A stretch of DNA of 64,000 nucleotides, from assembly GCF_900100735.1 (NCBI RefSeq), contig NZ_FNCJ01000001.1:590427-654426 (forward strand), read 5' to 3'. The translations under genes and the position numbers were made by a program. The stretch comes from Paraburkholderia phenazinium (GTDB lineage Bacteria; Pseudomonadota; Gammaproteobacteria; Burkholderiales; Burkholderiaceae). Below the pieces are notes generated by a model. It was not told the DNA's origin and ran no database searches. It was given only the letters and a program-made list of their open reading frames with translations. Positions 37,521 through 47,525 of this stretch are shown piece by piece. How positions within the stretch are numbered: the stretch's first letter is position 1; the number at the start of each line of letters is the position of its first letter.

Positions 37521-39149
37521 ATGAAGCAAAACAATCTGTTGCGCGCCGCGCGGATCACGACGCTCGTCGCAGCCGCAGCGGCATCGGCGGTGGGCGCGAG
37601 TGTCGCGCGTGCCGAGATTCCGAATAAAACCCTGGTCTACTGCTCAGAAGGCAGCCCCGCGGGTTTTGACCCAGCCCAATACACCACGGGCACCGATTTC
37701 ACGGCCAACACCTTCACGGTCTATAACCGCCTCGTCGAATTCGAGCGCGGCGGCACCAAGGTCGAGCCGGGTCTCGCCGAAAGCTGGGATGTCTCGCCGG
37801 ACGGCAAGACCTATACGTTCCACCTGCGCCACGGCGTCAAGTTCCAGACCACGGCGTACTTCAAGCCGAGCCGCGAATTCAACGCGGACGACGTCGTTTT
37901 CACGTTCACCCGCATGCTCGACCCGAGCATGCCGTTCAACAAGGCTTACCCGGCACAGTTCCCGTACTTCACGGACATGGGCCTCGACAAGCTGATCACG
38001 AAGGTCGAAAAGGTCGATCCGTACACCGTGCGCTTTACGCTGAAGGAAACCAACGCACCGTTCATCCAGAACATGGCGATGGAATTTGCCTCGATCCAGT
38101 CGGCTGAGTATGCGGATTCGCTGCTCAAGGCCGGCAAGGCTCCCGACCTCAACCAGAAGCCGGTCGGCACGGGCCCGTTCATTTTCCGCAGCTACACGAA
38201 GGACGCAACGATCCGTTTCGACGGCAATCCTGACTACTGGAAGCAGGGCGACGTGAAGATCTCGAAGCTGATCTTCGCGATCACGCCGGATGCCGGCGTG
38301 CGCGTGCAGAAACTGAAGCGCGACGAGTGCCAGGTGATGAGCTATCCGCGTCCGGCCGATGTCGCGCCGCTGAAGACGGAAGCCAATATCGCGATGCCGT
38401 CGCAGCCAGGCTTCAACCTCGGTTACCTGTCGTACAACGTGCAGCACAAGCCGCTCGACCAGCTCGCAGTGCGTCAGGCTCTCGACATGGCGATCAACAA
38501 GAAGGCGATCATCGATTCGGTCTACCAGGGCGCAGGCCAGTCGGCCACCAATCCGATGCCGCCGACCCAATGGTCGTATGACAAGAACCTGCCGAGCCAG
38601 TCGTACGATCCGGCCAAGGCCAAGGCGCTGCTCGCCAAGGCCGGTCTCTCGAACGGTTTCGACATCACGCTGTGGGCGATGCCGGTGCAGCGTCCGTATA
38701 ACCCGAACGCCCGCCTGATGTCGGAAATGATCCAGGCCGACTGGGCCAAGATCGGCGTGCGCGCGAAGATCGTTACGTACGAATGGGGTGAGTACATCAA
38801 GCGCGCTCACGCGGGTGAGGACGACACGATGCTGATTGGCTGGACCGGCGACAACGGCGATCCGGACAACTGGCTCGGCACGCTGCTCGGCTGCGAAGCG
38901 ATGAACGGCAACAACTTCGGCAAGTGGTGCTACAAGCCGTTCGACGACCTGATCCAGAAGGGCCGCACGACCGCCGATCAGGGTGAGCGCACGAAGATTT
39001 ACATGCAGGCGCAGCAGATTTTCGCGCAGCAACTGCCGTTCTCGCCGATCGCGCACTCGACGGTGTACCAGCCGGTCAGCAAGAAGGTGATCGATATGCG
39101 TATCGAGCCGCTCGGTTACCTGCGCTTCGACGGTGTGGGCGTGCAATAA
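37521..39149 (+). CDS. dppA: Dipeptide-binding protein DppA-like (second copy)
   Basis: A 542-residue periplasmic solute-binding protein with a signal peptide (RITTLVAAAAASAVGASVARA) and the mature start EIPNKTLVYCSEGSPAGFD. It is very like the preceding gene in sequence and layout. Being nearest to dppB, and on the same strand, it is the likely main receptor of the DppBCDF transporter. The start MKQNNLLRAAR has GGAGG upstream. A stable stem-loop lies between it and dppB. The two receptors may differ in peptide preference. Confidence 0.93.
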   Translation: MKQNNLLRAARITTLVAAAAASAVGASVARAEIPNKTLVYCSEGSPAGFDPAQYTTGTDFTANTFTVYNRLVEFERGGTKVEPGLAESWDVSPDGKTYTFHLRHGVKFQTTAYFKPSREFNADDVVFTFTRMLDPSMPFNKAYPAQFPYFTDMGLDKLITKVEKVDPYTVRFTLKETNAPFIQNMAMEFASIQSAEYADSLLKAGKAPDLNQKPVGTGPFIFRSYTKDATIRFDGNPDYWKQGDVKISKLIFAITPDAGVRVQKLKRDECQVMSYPRPADVAPLKTEANIAMPSQPGFNLGYLSYNVQHKPLDQLAVRQALDMAINKKAIIDSVYQGAGQSATNPMPPTQWSYDKNLPSQSYDPAKAKALLAKAGLSNGFDITLWAMPVQRPYNPNARLMSEMIQADWAKIGVRAKIVTYEWGEYIKRAHAGEDDTMLIGWTGDNGDPDNWLGTLLGCEAMNGNNFGKWCYKPFDDLIQKGRTTADQGERTKIYMQAQQIFAQQLPFSPIAHSTVYQPVSKKVIDMRIEPLGYLRFDGVGVQ

Positions 39150-39162
39150 GCCTGGCCGTAAG

Positions 39163-39204
39163 GCGAGCCTGACGGTGAGCCGCAAGGCGCACCGGGAGGC
39201 TCGC
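39163..39204 (+). promoter_or_regulatory. Stem-loop between dppA and dppB
   Basis: An 8-base outer stem (GCGAGCCT 39163-39170 with AGGCTCGC 39197-39204), a 5-base middle stem (39173-39177 with 39090-equivalent 39190-39194) and a 3-base inner stem close on a GCAA tetraloop (39182-39185). No T-run follows, so it is not a plain terminator. Such structures between receptor and permease genes commonly protect the upstream mRNA and give excess binding protein. Confidence 0.7.
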
Positions 39205-39333
39205 AGTAAGTAAAACTGACGCAGTCCGCTTTTCGCACGGTTAGAAAACTGGTCGAAATGGTCCGGCGACCGGGGTCACAAGCCCTCGTCGCCGGTTGTG
39301 TTTTTCCGTTCATCAAGACCATAGGGACGAACC

Positions 39334-40344
39334 ATGTTCCGCTTCGTTTTGCGCCGCATTGGTATGGTGATTCCGACCTTCATCGGCATCACGATCCTTG
39401 CGTTTGCGCTCATTCACCTGATACCCGGCGATCCCATCGAAGTGATGATGGGTGAGCGTGGTGTCGACCCGGCCATGCACGCGGCCGCCATGCACCGCCT
39501 GGGGCTCGACGAGCCGCTGCCGCTGCAATACTTCCACTATCTCGGACGTGCGGTGCACGGCGATCTGGGAATGTCGATCATCACCAACACCAGCGTGATG
39601 GACGAGTTCCTCGCGCGCTTTCCCGCCACCGTCGAGCTGTCGATCTGCGCGATGCTGTTCGCCCTGATCGTCGGGCTGCCGGCCGGCGTGTTCGCGGCTT
39701 TAAGGCGCGGCACGGTGGTCGATCACGGCGTGATGGGTACGGCGCTGACCGGCTATTCGATGCCGATCTTCTGGTGGGGCTTGATCCTCATCATGCTGTT
39801 CTCGGTGAAACTCGGCTGGACGCCAGTGTCGGGCCGCATCGCGGTCGAATACGACATTCCGCACGTCACCGGGTTCATGTTGATCGACTCGCTGATGTCG
39901 ACCGATGAAGGCGCGTTCAAGTCGGCCTTGAGCCATCTGATCCTGCCGGCCATCGTGCTCGGCACGATTCCGCTGGCGGTCGTGGCCCGCATGACGCGCT
40001 CGTCGATGCTCGAAGTGCTGCGCGAAGACTATATCCGCACGGCGCGCGCCAAGGGCTTGCCGCCCGGGCGCGTGATCGTCGTGCATGCGCTGCGTAATGC
40101 GCTGATTCCGGTGGTGACCGTGATTGGCCTGCAGGTGGGCACCTTGCTCGCCGGCGCCGTGCTGACCGAGACGCTGTTCTCCTGGCCGGGTATCGGCAAG
40201 TGGCTGATCGACGCGATCAGCCGGCGCGACTATCCGGTCGTGCAGGGCGGTATCCTGTTGATTGCCACACTCGTGATCGTCGTGAATCTGATCGTCGATC
40301 TGTTGTACGGCGTGTTGAATCCGCGCATTCGCCATACGAGGTAA
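39334..40344 (+). CDS. dppB: Dipeptide ABC transporter permease DppB
   Basis: One of two inner-membrane permeases of the dipeptide importer. The 336-residue chain starts MFRFVLRRIGMVIPTFIGIT, has about six membrane segments and the permease EAA-type loop RMTRSSMLEVLREDYIRTARAKGLPPGRV, then LIPVVTVIGLQVGTLLAGAVLTET. Length agrees with E. coli DppB (339). It is followed 4 bases later by dppC. Confidence 0.96.
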   Translation: MFRFVLRRIGMVIPTFIGITILAFALIHLIPGDPIEVMMGERGVDPAMHAAAMHRLGLDEPLPLQYFHYLGRAVHGDLGMSIITNTSVMDEFLARFPATVELSICAMLFALIVGLPAGVFAALRRGTVVDHGVMGTALTGYSMPIFWWGLILIMLFSVKLGWTPVSGRIAVEYDIPHVTGFMLIDSLMSTDEGAFKSALSHLILPAIVLGTIPLAVVARMTRSSMLEVLREDYIRTARAKGLPPGRVIVVHALRNALIPVVTVIGLQVGTLLAGAVLTETLFSWPGIGKWLIDAISRRDYPVVQGGILLIATLVIVVNLIVDLLYGVLNPRIRHTR

Positions 40345-40348
40345 AACC

Positions 40349-41266
40349 GTGGCTGACATTCAAAACACAGTCCCCCAGGCAGTGACCCCGCCAAGCGGCC
40401 GGGCACTCGCCGCCCGTGAGTTCTGGGCCAACTTCTCCCGCAATCGCGGTGCAGTGACCGCCGGTGTGATCGTGCTGGTGCTGATCTTCATCGCGATCTT
40501 CGCGCCGTGGATCGCGCCGCACAGCCCGATCGAGCAATACCGCGACTACGTGAAGATCCCGCCCGCCTGGCTCGACGGCGGCAACTGGAAGTTCATCCTC
40601 GGCACCGACGAAGCGGGCCGCGACATGCTGTCCCGCCTGATGTACGGCGCGCGCCTGTCGTTCTGGATCGGCTTCGTCTCGGTCGTGCTGGCGCTGATTC
40701 CGGGCGTTGTGCTCGGGCTGATTGCCGCTTTCTTCGAGAAGTGGGCCGATACGCCGATCATGCGCATCATGGACGTGCTGCTCGCGCTGCCCTCGCTGCT
40801 GCTCGCAGTGGCGGTGGTGGCGATCATCGGTCCGGGGCTCTTCAACACGATGTTTGCTATCGCAATCGTGGCGTTGCCGGGTTATGTCCGTCTGACGCGG
40901 GCCTCGGCGCTTGGCGAGTTGCAGAAGGAATACGTGACGGCCTCGCGCGTGGCAGGCGCCGGCACCTTGCGCCTGATGTTCTCGCAAGTGCTGCCGAACT
41001 GCACCGCACCGCTGATCGTGCAGGCCACGCTCGGTTTTTCCTCGGCGATTCTCGATGCCGCCGCGCTCGGCTTTCTCGGCCTCGGCGTGCAACCGCCGGC
41101 GGCGGAGTGGGGCGCGATGCTCGCGTCGGCACGCGACTACATCGATAACGCCTGGTGGATCGTCACCTTGCCTGGCCTCGCCATCGTGATCTCGGTGCTG
41201 GCGATCAACCTGCTCGGCGACGGGCTGCGCGACGCGCTCGACCCCAAACTGAAGCGGATGGCATGA
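40349..41266 (+). CDS. dppC: Dipeptide ABC transporter permease DppC
   Basis: The second permease subunit, 305 residues. A membrane segment near residues 40-60 ([20 protein letters not shown]) is followed by a periplasmic loop with the [20 protein letters not shown] motif of DppC/OppC proteins, and the EAA loop reads [19 protein letters not shown]. It starts GTG (40349) four bases after dppB and ends one base before dppD. Confidence 0.95.
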   Translation: MADIQNTVPQAVTPPSGRALAAREFWANFSRNRGAVTAGVIVLVLIFIAIFAPWIAPHSPIEQYRDYVKIPPAWLDGGNWKFILGTDEAGRDMLSRLMYGARLSFWIGFVSVVLALIPGVVLGLIAAFFEKWADTPIMRIMDVLLALPSLLLAVAVVAIIGPGLFNTMFAIAIVALPGYVRLTRASALGELQKEYVTASRVAGAGTLRLMFSQVLPNCTAPLIVQATLGFSSAILDAAALGFLGLGVQPPAAEWGAMLASARDYIDNAWWIVTLPGLAIVISVLAINLLGDGLRDALDPKLKRMA

Positions 41267-41267
41267 C

Positions 41268-42272
41268 ATGAGCAACTTACTCACCATCCGCAATCTGGCG
41301 GTTAACTTCAACGGCCTGCCGGCTGTCGACCGCATTAACCTGGACGTGGCGCCGGGCGAAGTCGTCGGCGTCGTGGGTGAATCGGGCTCGGGCAAGAGCG
41401 TGACGATGATGGCCCTGATGGGCCTGATCGACGCACCGGGCAAGGTCAGCGCCGACGAGGTCACCTTCGACGGCAAGGACCTGCTGAAAGCCTCGCCGAA
41501 GGAACGCCGCAAGATCATCGGCAAAGACATCGCGATGGTGTTCCAGGACGCCCTCACGAGTCTGAATCCGAGCTACACCGTCGGCTATCAGATCAAGGAA
41601 GTGTTGAAGCTGCACGAAGGGCTGCGCGGCGCCGAGCTGCACAAACGTGCGCTCGAACTGCTCGACCAGGTCGGCATTCCCGATGCGAAGAATCGGATCA
41701 TGTCGTTTCCGCACCAGATGTCGGGCGGCATGAACCAGCGCGTGATGATCGCGATGGCGGTGGCCTGCAATCCGAAGCTGCTGATTGCCGACGAGCCGAC
41801 CACCGCTCTCGACGTGACGATCCAGGCGCAGATCATGGAACTGCTGGTGAAACTGCAGAAAGAGCGCGGCATGGCGCTCGTGCTGATTTCGCACGATCTG
41901 GCCGTGGTCTCCGAAGTGGCGCAGCGCGTGGCGGTGATGTATGCGGGCGAGGTGATCGAGACCAACAAGGTGCCCGATATCTTCGCTGCGCCGCATCACC
42001 CCTACACGGAAGCGCTGCTGGCGGCGATTCCCGAGCACAATGTCGGCGCGGTGCGGCTGGCGGCGTTGCCGGGCATGGTGCCGGGCCGCGACGACCGGCC
42101 CAAGGGTTGTCTGTTCGCGCCGCGCTGCAAATACGTGGTGGATGATTGCACCAAGGCGCGCCCAGAGCTTGCCCCGCTCGCGGGCCATATCGAGGCGACC
42201 AGGGTACGCTGTATCAAACCGCTGAATCTTACCGGCGATGCCAACGTCCACACTCAGGGAGGCGCACGATGA
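41268..42272 (+). CDS. dppD: Dipeptide ABC transporter ATP-binding protein DppD
   Basis: One of the two ATPases that drive dipeptide import. The 334-residue protein has Walker A GESGSGKS near residues 38-45, the ABC signature MSGGMNQR, Walker [14 protein letters not shown] and a C-terminal oligopeptide-transporter domain with the cysteine pattern [15 protein letters not shown], which in relatives binds an iron-sulfur cluster. The stop overlaps the dppF start (ATGA). Confidence 0.96.
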   Translation: MSNLLTIRNLAVNFNGLPAVDRINLDVAPGEVVGVVGESGSGKSVTMMALMGLIDAPGKVSADEVTFDGKDLLKASPKERRKIIGKDIAMVFQDALTSLNPSYTVGYQIKEVLKLHEGLRGAELHKRALELLDQVGIPDAKNRIMSFPHQMSGGMNQRVMIAMAVACNPKLLIADEPTTALDVTIQAQIMELLVKLQKERGMALVLISHDLAVVSEVAQRVAVMYAGEVIETNKVPDIFAAPHHPYTEALLAAIPEHNVGAVRLAALPGMVPGRDDRPKGCLFAPRCKYVVDDCTKARPELAPLAGHIEATRVRCIKPLNLTGDANVHTQGGAR

Positions 42273-43288
42273 ATGCAGTACCCGAAACGCGCCGCCAGGC
42301 GAGTCAGACGGGCGACCACGTGCTGGTCGCCGACCAGTTGGCGCGGCACTACTCGGTGCGACGCGGCATGTTCGGCCATGGCACCGTCAAGGCGTTGAAC
42401 GGCGTGTCGTTTTCGCTCGATCGCGGCAAGACGCTCGCGGTAGTCGGCGAATCCGGCTGCGGCAAATCGACGCTCGCGCGTCAGTTGACCATGATCGAAG
42501 CGCCGACGGCCGGCCGTCTGATGATCGACGGCGAAGACGTGGCCGGTGCCGATCACACGCGCATCGCCGCGCTGCGGCGGCGCGTGCAGATGGTGTTCCA
42601 GAACCCGTTTGCGTCGTTGAATCCGCGCAAGACCGTCGAGCAGACGCTCGGCGAGCCGCTCGCCATCAACACCCAGTTGAGCCCGACCGAACGCGCCGAG
42701 CGGATCGCGCAGATGATGCGCACCGTCGGCCTGCGGCCGGAGCACGCCAAACGCTATCCGCATATGTTCTCGGGCGGTCAGCGGCAGCGCGTGGCGATTG
42801 CGCGGGCGATGATTCTCGATCCGCAGATCGTCGTGGCCGACGAACCGGTCTCCGCACTCGATGTGTCGATCCAGGCGCAGATTCTCAATCTGTTCATGGA
42901 TCTGCAGGAGCAGTTCAAGACCAGCTACGTGTTCATCTCGCACAACCTCTCGGTGGTGGAGCACATTGCCGACGACGTGATGGTGATGTACTTCGGCGGC
43001 GTGGTCGAACTCGGCGACAAGAAGCGGATTTTCTCGAATCCGCGCCATCCCTACACGCGGGCGCTGATGTCGGCGACGCCGTCTATCTTCGAAGCGGATC
43101 GCAGCATCAAGATCAAGCTGCAAGGCGAGATGCCCTCGCCGCTCAATCCGCCCTCGGGCTGCACGTTTCATCAGCGCTGCCCGTATGCGATCGAGCGCTG
43201 CCGCAGCGAGGAACCGAAGCTGCGTGAAGTGGATGGACGTCAGGTGTCGTGCCACCGCGCCGAGGAGGTGGGGGACGTGGATGCCTGA
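42269..43288 (+). CDS. dppF: Dipeptide ABC transporter ATP-binding protein DppF
   Basis: The second ATPase of the dipeptide importer, 339 residues from the ATG at 42269. It has Walker [10 protein letters not shown], the signature [14 protein letters not shown], Walker [15 protein letters not shown] and the C-terminal cysteine pattern [15 protein letters not shown]. It overlaps dppD by 4 bases and the TraB/GumN gene by 8. Confidence 0.96.
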   Translation: MNAVPETRRQASQTGDHVLVADQLARHYSVRRGMFGHGTVKALNGVSFSLDRGKTLAVVGESGCGKSTLARQLTMIEAPTAGRLMIDGEDVAGADHTRIAALRRRVQMVFQNPFASLNPRKTVEQTLGEPLAINTQLSPTERAERIAQMMRTVGLRPEHAKRYPHMFSGGQRQRVAIARAMILDPQIVVADEPVSALDVSIQAQILNLFMDLQEQFKTSYVFISHNLSVVEHIADDVMVMYFGGVVELGDKKRIFSNPRHPYTRALMSATPSIFEADRSIKIKLQGEMPSPLNPPSGCTFHQRCPYAIERCRSEEPKLREVDGRQVSCHRAEEVGDVDA

Positions 43289-44441
43289 AGCGTTGGCGGC
43301 GCGTCGTCCTGCGCGCCGCCTGCGTGAAGGCGGCTGTCACACCGTTTTCGCGCGGCGCTGGCGAGCGTGGCTGCCAGGTTGTGCCATGCTCGCCAGCCTC
43401 TCTTTCGGTCCTGTCTGGCCTGTCGCCACGGCGTATGCTGCGGGCGCGGCTGCGACTACCCCGGCGCAGAGCGGCCGGCCGGCCTTGCCGGTTCCCGCCG
43501 CGCCTCTTCCACAAAGTTCGCCAGCTCAGCCGCGTGCGACTTTGCCTGGTTTCAATCCGCCGCGGTATTCGTCGAGCACGACGACGGGCGGTCCGGTGCG
43601 CACGCAGCCGGCGCGCATGCCGTTCTATGTCGCGACGCGCGGCACCACCACCATCTACATACTCGGCACGCTGCATGTCGGCGATCCGGCCGACTATCCG
43701 CCGAACCAGCCGTTCCGCCCGCAGATTCTGGCCGCGCTCGCCGCTTCCCCGACGCTGGCGCTGGAACTCTCACCTGACGATCTGCTGGTGTCGCAGGACG
43801 ATGTGTCGAAATACGGCGTGTGCCGCAGCGAGTGTCTGCCGACGTATTTGCCGGAATCGCTATGGCACAAGCTAGAAGTCCGCTTGCGCGACAATCCGGC
43901 GGCGCTCGATGAAATCAAGAGAATGCGGCCGTGGCTCGCTTCGCTGCTGGTCGAAACCTACGATTCCCTAAGTGCGGGGCTGCAGACCGAATACGGCACC
44001 GAGGCGCAGTTGCAGAACGTTTATCTGCGCACGCGCGGCAAGATTGTCGGGCTCGAGACGCTTGGCGAGCAGATGCGCTCGTTCACGAGCCTGTCGTCTG
44101 CGCAGCAGCGTGAGATGCTGGCGCAGGACCTGGTGCAGACGCCGGCTGAAAACCTCGCCGATGTGCAGACCTTGCACCGGCTCTGGCGGGTGGGGGATGC
44201 GGATGCGATTGCGGCGTGGCAGGCCGCCAAGTCGGAAGTGCTGGCGCGCAACAAGCGGGTGTCCGATTCGATTGACAACAAGATCGTGTATGAACGGAAC
44301 CGGCGTTTCGTCGCGCGGATGCTGTTGATTGCCGGGCCGAACAAGCCGGTGTTCGTGGCAGTCGGGGCGCTGCATTTGGGTGGGCCGAAGGGCGTGCTGC
44401 AGTTGTTGCGGCAGCATGGGTTTGTGGTGGAGGCGGGGTGA
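43281..44441 (+). CDS. TraB/GumN family protein
   Basis: The family is related to the TraB pheromone-shutdown protein and to Tiki proteases. The 386-residue product has an Arg-rich leader and a hydrophobic signal segment (about residues 22-52: WLPGCAMLASLSFGPVWPV), a Pro/Ala-rich linker and then the domain with YVATRGTTTIYILGTLHVGD (GxxH motif) and, at the end, VFVAVGALHLGGPKGVLQLL (second conserved GALHL). It would be periplasmic or membrane-attached. The start at 43281 overlaps dppF by 8 bases, which suggests coupling to the dipeptide operon; a possible metallopeptidase next to a peptide importer is suggestive. Confidence 0.85.
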   Translation: MPEALAARRPARRLREGGCHTVFARRWRAWLPGCAMLASLSFGPVWPVATAYAAGAAATTPAQSGRPALPVPAAPLPQSSPAQPRATLPGFNPPRYSSSTTTGGPVRTQPARMPFYVATRGTTTIYILGTLHVGDPADYPPNQPFRPQILAALAASPTLALELSPDDLLVSQDDVSKYGVCRSECLPTYLPESLWHKLEVRLRDNPAALDEIKRMRPWLASLLVETYDSLSAGLQTEYGTEAQLQNVYLRTRGKIVGLETLGEQMRSFTSLSSAQQREMLAQDLVQTPAENLADVQTLHRLWRVGDADAIAAWQAAKSEVLARNKRVSDSIDNKIVYERNRRFVARMLLIAGPNKPVFVAVGALHLGGPKGVLQLLRQHGFVVEAG

Positions 44442-44460
44442 GGGGGCTGGGCTTGCGCTC

Positions 44461-44505
44461 GCCGCAGGTTCTCCGTGCCGCCCGTAGCTGATCCTGCGGC
44501 GGTTT
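44461..44505 (+). terminator. Possible terminator between gumN-like and TPR genes
   Basis: An 8-base stem (GCCGCAGG 44461-44468 with CCTGCGGC 44493-44500) with a 24-base loop is followed by GGTTTTG. It lies between two convergent genes. The long loop and short T-run make it uncertain. Confidence 0.5.
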
Positions 44506-44510
44506 TGCCT

Positions 44511-46319
44511 TTACTGTTTCTTTCCCTGCCGCAGCGCCTCAACGACGCTCTTCACCAGTGGCTTCCAATCCCCCAGCACACCCTGCCTGAACAACCGCGC
44601 GGCCGGATACCACGGCGAATCGCTGCGGCGCTCCAGCCAGCGCCAGTCCGAGTTGGCCGGCAGCATGATCCATACAGGCTTTCCTAGTGCGCCCGTTAGA
44701 TGCGCGACGCCCGTATCGACGGCGATCACCTGATCCAGATTCATCACCAGCGCGGCCGTCTCCGTGAAATCGTGCAGTTCGGCGCTGAAGTCGTATGGCC
44801 GGAACGCTTCAGGTGCCTCGACGAGTTGCGCCTCGGCTGGGCCCTTCTGCAGCGAGAACCACGCGATATCCTTCAGCTCGCCCAGCGGCGCGAGATCCGC
44901 GAAATGCATCGAACGATAGCGGTCGTTGCCGAACGTCGGACTGCCAGCCCACACCAGACCGACCTTGCGTCGTGAACCTGCCACGCTCGCCACGCGCTCA
45001 CGCCACGCTTGCACTTTGGCCTCGTCGGCGAACAGATACGGCACGTCAGCGGGAATCGTCGCCACCTCGGTGCCGATGCATGACGGCACGCTCATCAGCG
45101 GCGCCCAGAAGTCGTAACGACCTTCGGCTTTGCCGCTCCACGCGCGATGCACCCCGGGCACACGCTCTGCGAGCGGCACAAGCGGCTCGCGCACGCAAAC
45201 ATCGACTTCAGCACCAAGCTGTTCAAGCACGCGTGCAAAGCGCAAAAACTGCAACTGATCGCCGAACCCCTGGTCGCCAACCAGCAGGATGCGGCGGCCG
45301 TCGAGCGGCTCGCCATGCCATTCCGGCACGCCTTCCACGGCAATCGCGGCATAGTCGAGCGGGCGCCAACGCTTCGCAAACTCCGCCCAGCCTTGCGCGT
45401 AATCGCCGCGCTTGAGCAGCAGCCACGCAAGGTTCTGATGAGCGTCGACATAGCCCGGGTCGATCTCCAACGCGCGGCGGTAAAACACTTCCTCTTCGTC
45501 GAGCCGCCCTTGTGCGCCAAGCGAGCCGCCGAGGCACACCAGGTTGGTCGGGTTCGGCTTGAGCGCAACCGCGTAGCGGTACTGTTGCTCGGCTTCGGCG
45601 TAGTTGCCGAGCTTGCCGATCGCGCTGCCCAGATTGACATGCGCATTCGCAAAGCCGGGTCGAAGCTCGATGGCGCGCCGAAAGCGTGCGATAGCCGCTG
45701 CGCTGTCGCCTTTGGCGTTCAGCGCATTGCCGGCACTGAAGTGGGCCTCGGCGGAATACGGATCGAGCGCGAGCGCCTGTTCGTAATACTCGAGCGCCTC
45801 GTCGTAGCGCTCGAGTTTGGCGAGCGCGGTGCCGAGGTTCAGATGCGCGTCCACCGATAAAGGTTGGAGCGCGATGGCCTCGCGATACTGACGCACCGCG
45901 CCTTCTAGCTCGCCTTGCGCCTGCAGCGTGACGCCGAGGTTATTGCGCGCGTCGGCGAACTTGGGATGCAATTGCAGTGCTTGCCAGTAGCACCGCTCGG
46001 CCTCGTCATGCTGGCCGAGCGCCGCGGCCACCAGGCCACGGTTGCTCCAGCACACGGCGTCTGCAGGCTCCAGTTCTAGCGCCTGATCCAATAGATCGGC
46101 AGCGGCTCTATGAGCGCCCCGCTGATGCTGCAGCACGCCGAAATAGTGCAGCGCTTCGGCTTGCCGCGGATCGATTGCCAGGGCTTCCTGGTAGAGCGGT
46201 GCGGCCTGATCGAGCTGGCCTGCGCGATGCAGATCGAACGCGTGGGCTAGCACGGCGGCGAGGTAGGACGGTGCGGCCGCGTCGTGGCGTGCGTCACCGC
46301 TATGAAGATGCTGTTCCAT
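44511..46319 (-). CDS. TPR-repeat protein with C-terminal glycosyltransferase-like domain
   Basis: The 602-residue protein has about ten tetratricopeptide repeats in residues 15-335 (for example AEALHYFGVLQHQRGAHRAA and VDAHLNLGTALAKLERYDEA) followed by a domain (about 340-590) that resembles the heptosyltransferase/GT-B fold: ILLVGDQGFGDQLQFLRFARVLEQLG, then VGLVWAGSPTFGNDRYRSM and VDTGVAHLTGALGKPVWIMLP. The last is typical of GT9/GT41 donor sites. TPR-GT fusions often glycosylate proteins. The target is unknown, but flagellar proteins 25 kb away are one possibility. Confidence 0.87.
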   Translation of the reverse strand: MEQHLHSGDARHDAAAPSYLAAVLAHAFDLHRAGQLDQAAPLYQEALAIDPRQAEALHYFGVLQHQRGAHRAAADLLDQALELEPADAVCWSNRGLVAAALGQHDEAERCYWQALQLHPKFADARNNLGVTLQAQGELEGAVRQYREAIALQPLSVDAHLNLGTALAKLERYDEALEYYEQALALDPYSAEAHFSAGNALNAKGDSAAAIARFRRAIELRPGFANAHVNLGSAIGKLGNYAEAEQQYRYAVALKPNPTNLVCLGGSLGAQGRLDEEEVFYRRALEIDPGYVDAHQNLAWLLLKRGDYAQGWAEFAKRWRPLDYAAIAVEGVPEWHGEPLDGRRILLVGDQGFGDQLQFLRFARVLEQLGAEVDVCVREPLVPLAERVPGVHRAWSGKAEGRYDFWAPLMSVPSCIGTEVATIPADVPYLFADEAKVQAWRERVASVAGSRRKVGLVWAGSPTFGNDRYRSMHFADLAPLGELKDIAWFSLQKGPAEAQLVEAPEAFRPYDFSAELHDFTETAALVMNLDQVIAVDTGVAHLTGALGKPVWIMLPANSDWRWLERRSDSPWYPAARLFRQGVLGDWKPLVKSVVEALRQGKKQ

Positions 46320-46568
46320 GAAGAACCCGCTTGAGAGCGTCGGCGCGCCCGTCTTGCGCGCGCCGGCTGGTGGATCGGATAACGTCCACCAGCTTATGTC
46401 TCAAGCTTTTCCGGTTCGATCAGACACATCCTAATTTTCCGCGACAGGGCGTCACGGTATGGGGTTGCGCGGGACCTTGCTATCGCAAAATCGCCGTGTC
46501 CGGTGCCGCCTCCGGGATTGCATCCGGTCCTGCGCCCGTGACTGCGCCGACGCGGACGCAGCCATGTC

Positions 46569-47525
46569 CTACAGAAACATCAGGAAATTCAGCAGGAAAA
46601 TATTCACCACCAGCAGCGACAGCGCCGTGGGCACCTGCACCTTGATCACCGCGTTCTTGTCCGGCAGTTCGAGCAGCGCGACCGGCACCATGTTGAAGTT
46701 CGCGGCCATCGGCGTCATCAGCGTGCCGCAGTAGCCCGAGAACATGCCGATCGCCACCATCACCGCCGGGTTGCCGTGGAACACGCCGACCAGAATCGGT
46801 ACGCCCACGCCACCCGTCATCACCGGGAATGCAGCGAAGCCGTTGCCCATCACCATCGTGAACACCGCCATGCCGATGCAGTACACGGCCACCGCGACGA
46901 ACCGGTAGTCGAGGTTGATATAGGCGGTCGTCACGTGTGCGACGGCCTTGCCGACGCCCGCGTCGGAGAACACCAGACCGAGCATGCCGAGCATCTGCGG
47001 CAGCACGGCGGCCCACGACAGCGCATCGACGAGGCGGCGTGCTTCCTTCATCGATTGACCGACCGTGTCGCGCGTCATCACGCAGGCCACCGCGAGGGCG
47101 ATGATGCAGCCGATGCCGAAGCCGATCAGCGTGACGTTCTTTTGCTCAATCAGCGGCGTGCCACCGAAAATCAGATGGCTTGCCGCCAGCGTGATCACGA
47201 CGGTGACGACCGGAATCGTCAATGCTGGAATGAACAGCTTGTTGCCGAGGCGCGCCGCGCTCGCCTGACGAGCCTCCAGCGACAGCACCTTGGGTTTGGC
47301 CGCCGTCACGCCGCCGAACCCGGCGATCAGCGCCATCGCGATCACCAGCACGCCGACCACGGAAGGCGGCACCAGATCGCCGGCCAGGAAGATCAGCGCA
47401 TACAGGATCCAGAAGCCGCCGGCGGTCAGACGGCGCGGGTGGTCTTTGTCGGTGAGGATCATGCCGCCGATGATCAGCAGCACGATGCCGAGCAGCCAGA
47501 ACAGGTAGTTGATGGTGAGCGTCAT
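46569..47525 (-). CDS. DUF979 membrane protein
   Basis: A 318-residue polytopic membrane protein of about nine segments (such as YLFWLLGIVLLIIGGMIL and FVAVAVYCIGMAVFTMVMGNG), which I recognise as the DUF979 family. It overlaps the DUF969 gene by 4 bases (ATGA). In many bacteria DUF969 and DUF979 occur together and near pyrrolidone-carboxylate peptidase or 5-oxoprolinase genes. The pair is therefore probably a transporter for 5-oxoproline or similar, which is inference. Here it follows the pxp genes. Confidence 0.85.
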   Translation of the reverse strand: MTLTINYLFWLLGIVLLIIGGMILTDKDHPRRLTAGGFWILYALIFLAGDLVPPSVVGVLVIAMALIAGFGGVTAAKPKVLSLEARQASAARLGNKLFIPALTIPVVTVVITLAASHLIFGGTPLIEQKNVTLIGFGIGCIIALAVACVMTRDTVGQSMKEARRLVDALSWAAVLPQMLGMLGLVFSDAGVGKAVAHVTTAYINLDYRFVAVAVYCIGMAVFTMVMGNGFAAFPVMTGGVGVPILVGVFHGNPAVMVAIGMFSGYCGTLMTPMAANFNMVPVALLELPDKNAVIKVQVPTALSLLVVNIFLLNFLMFL

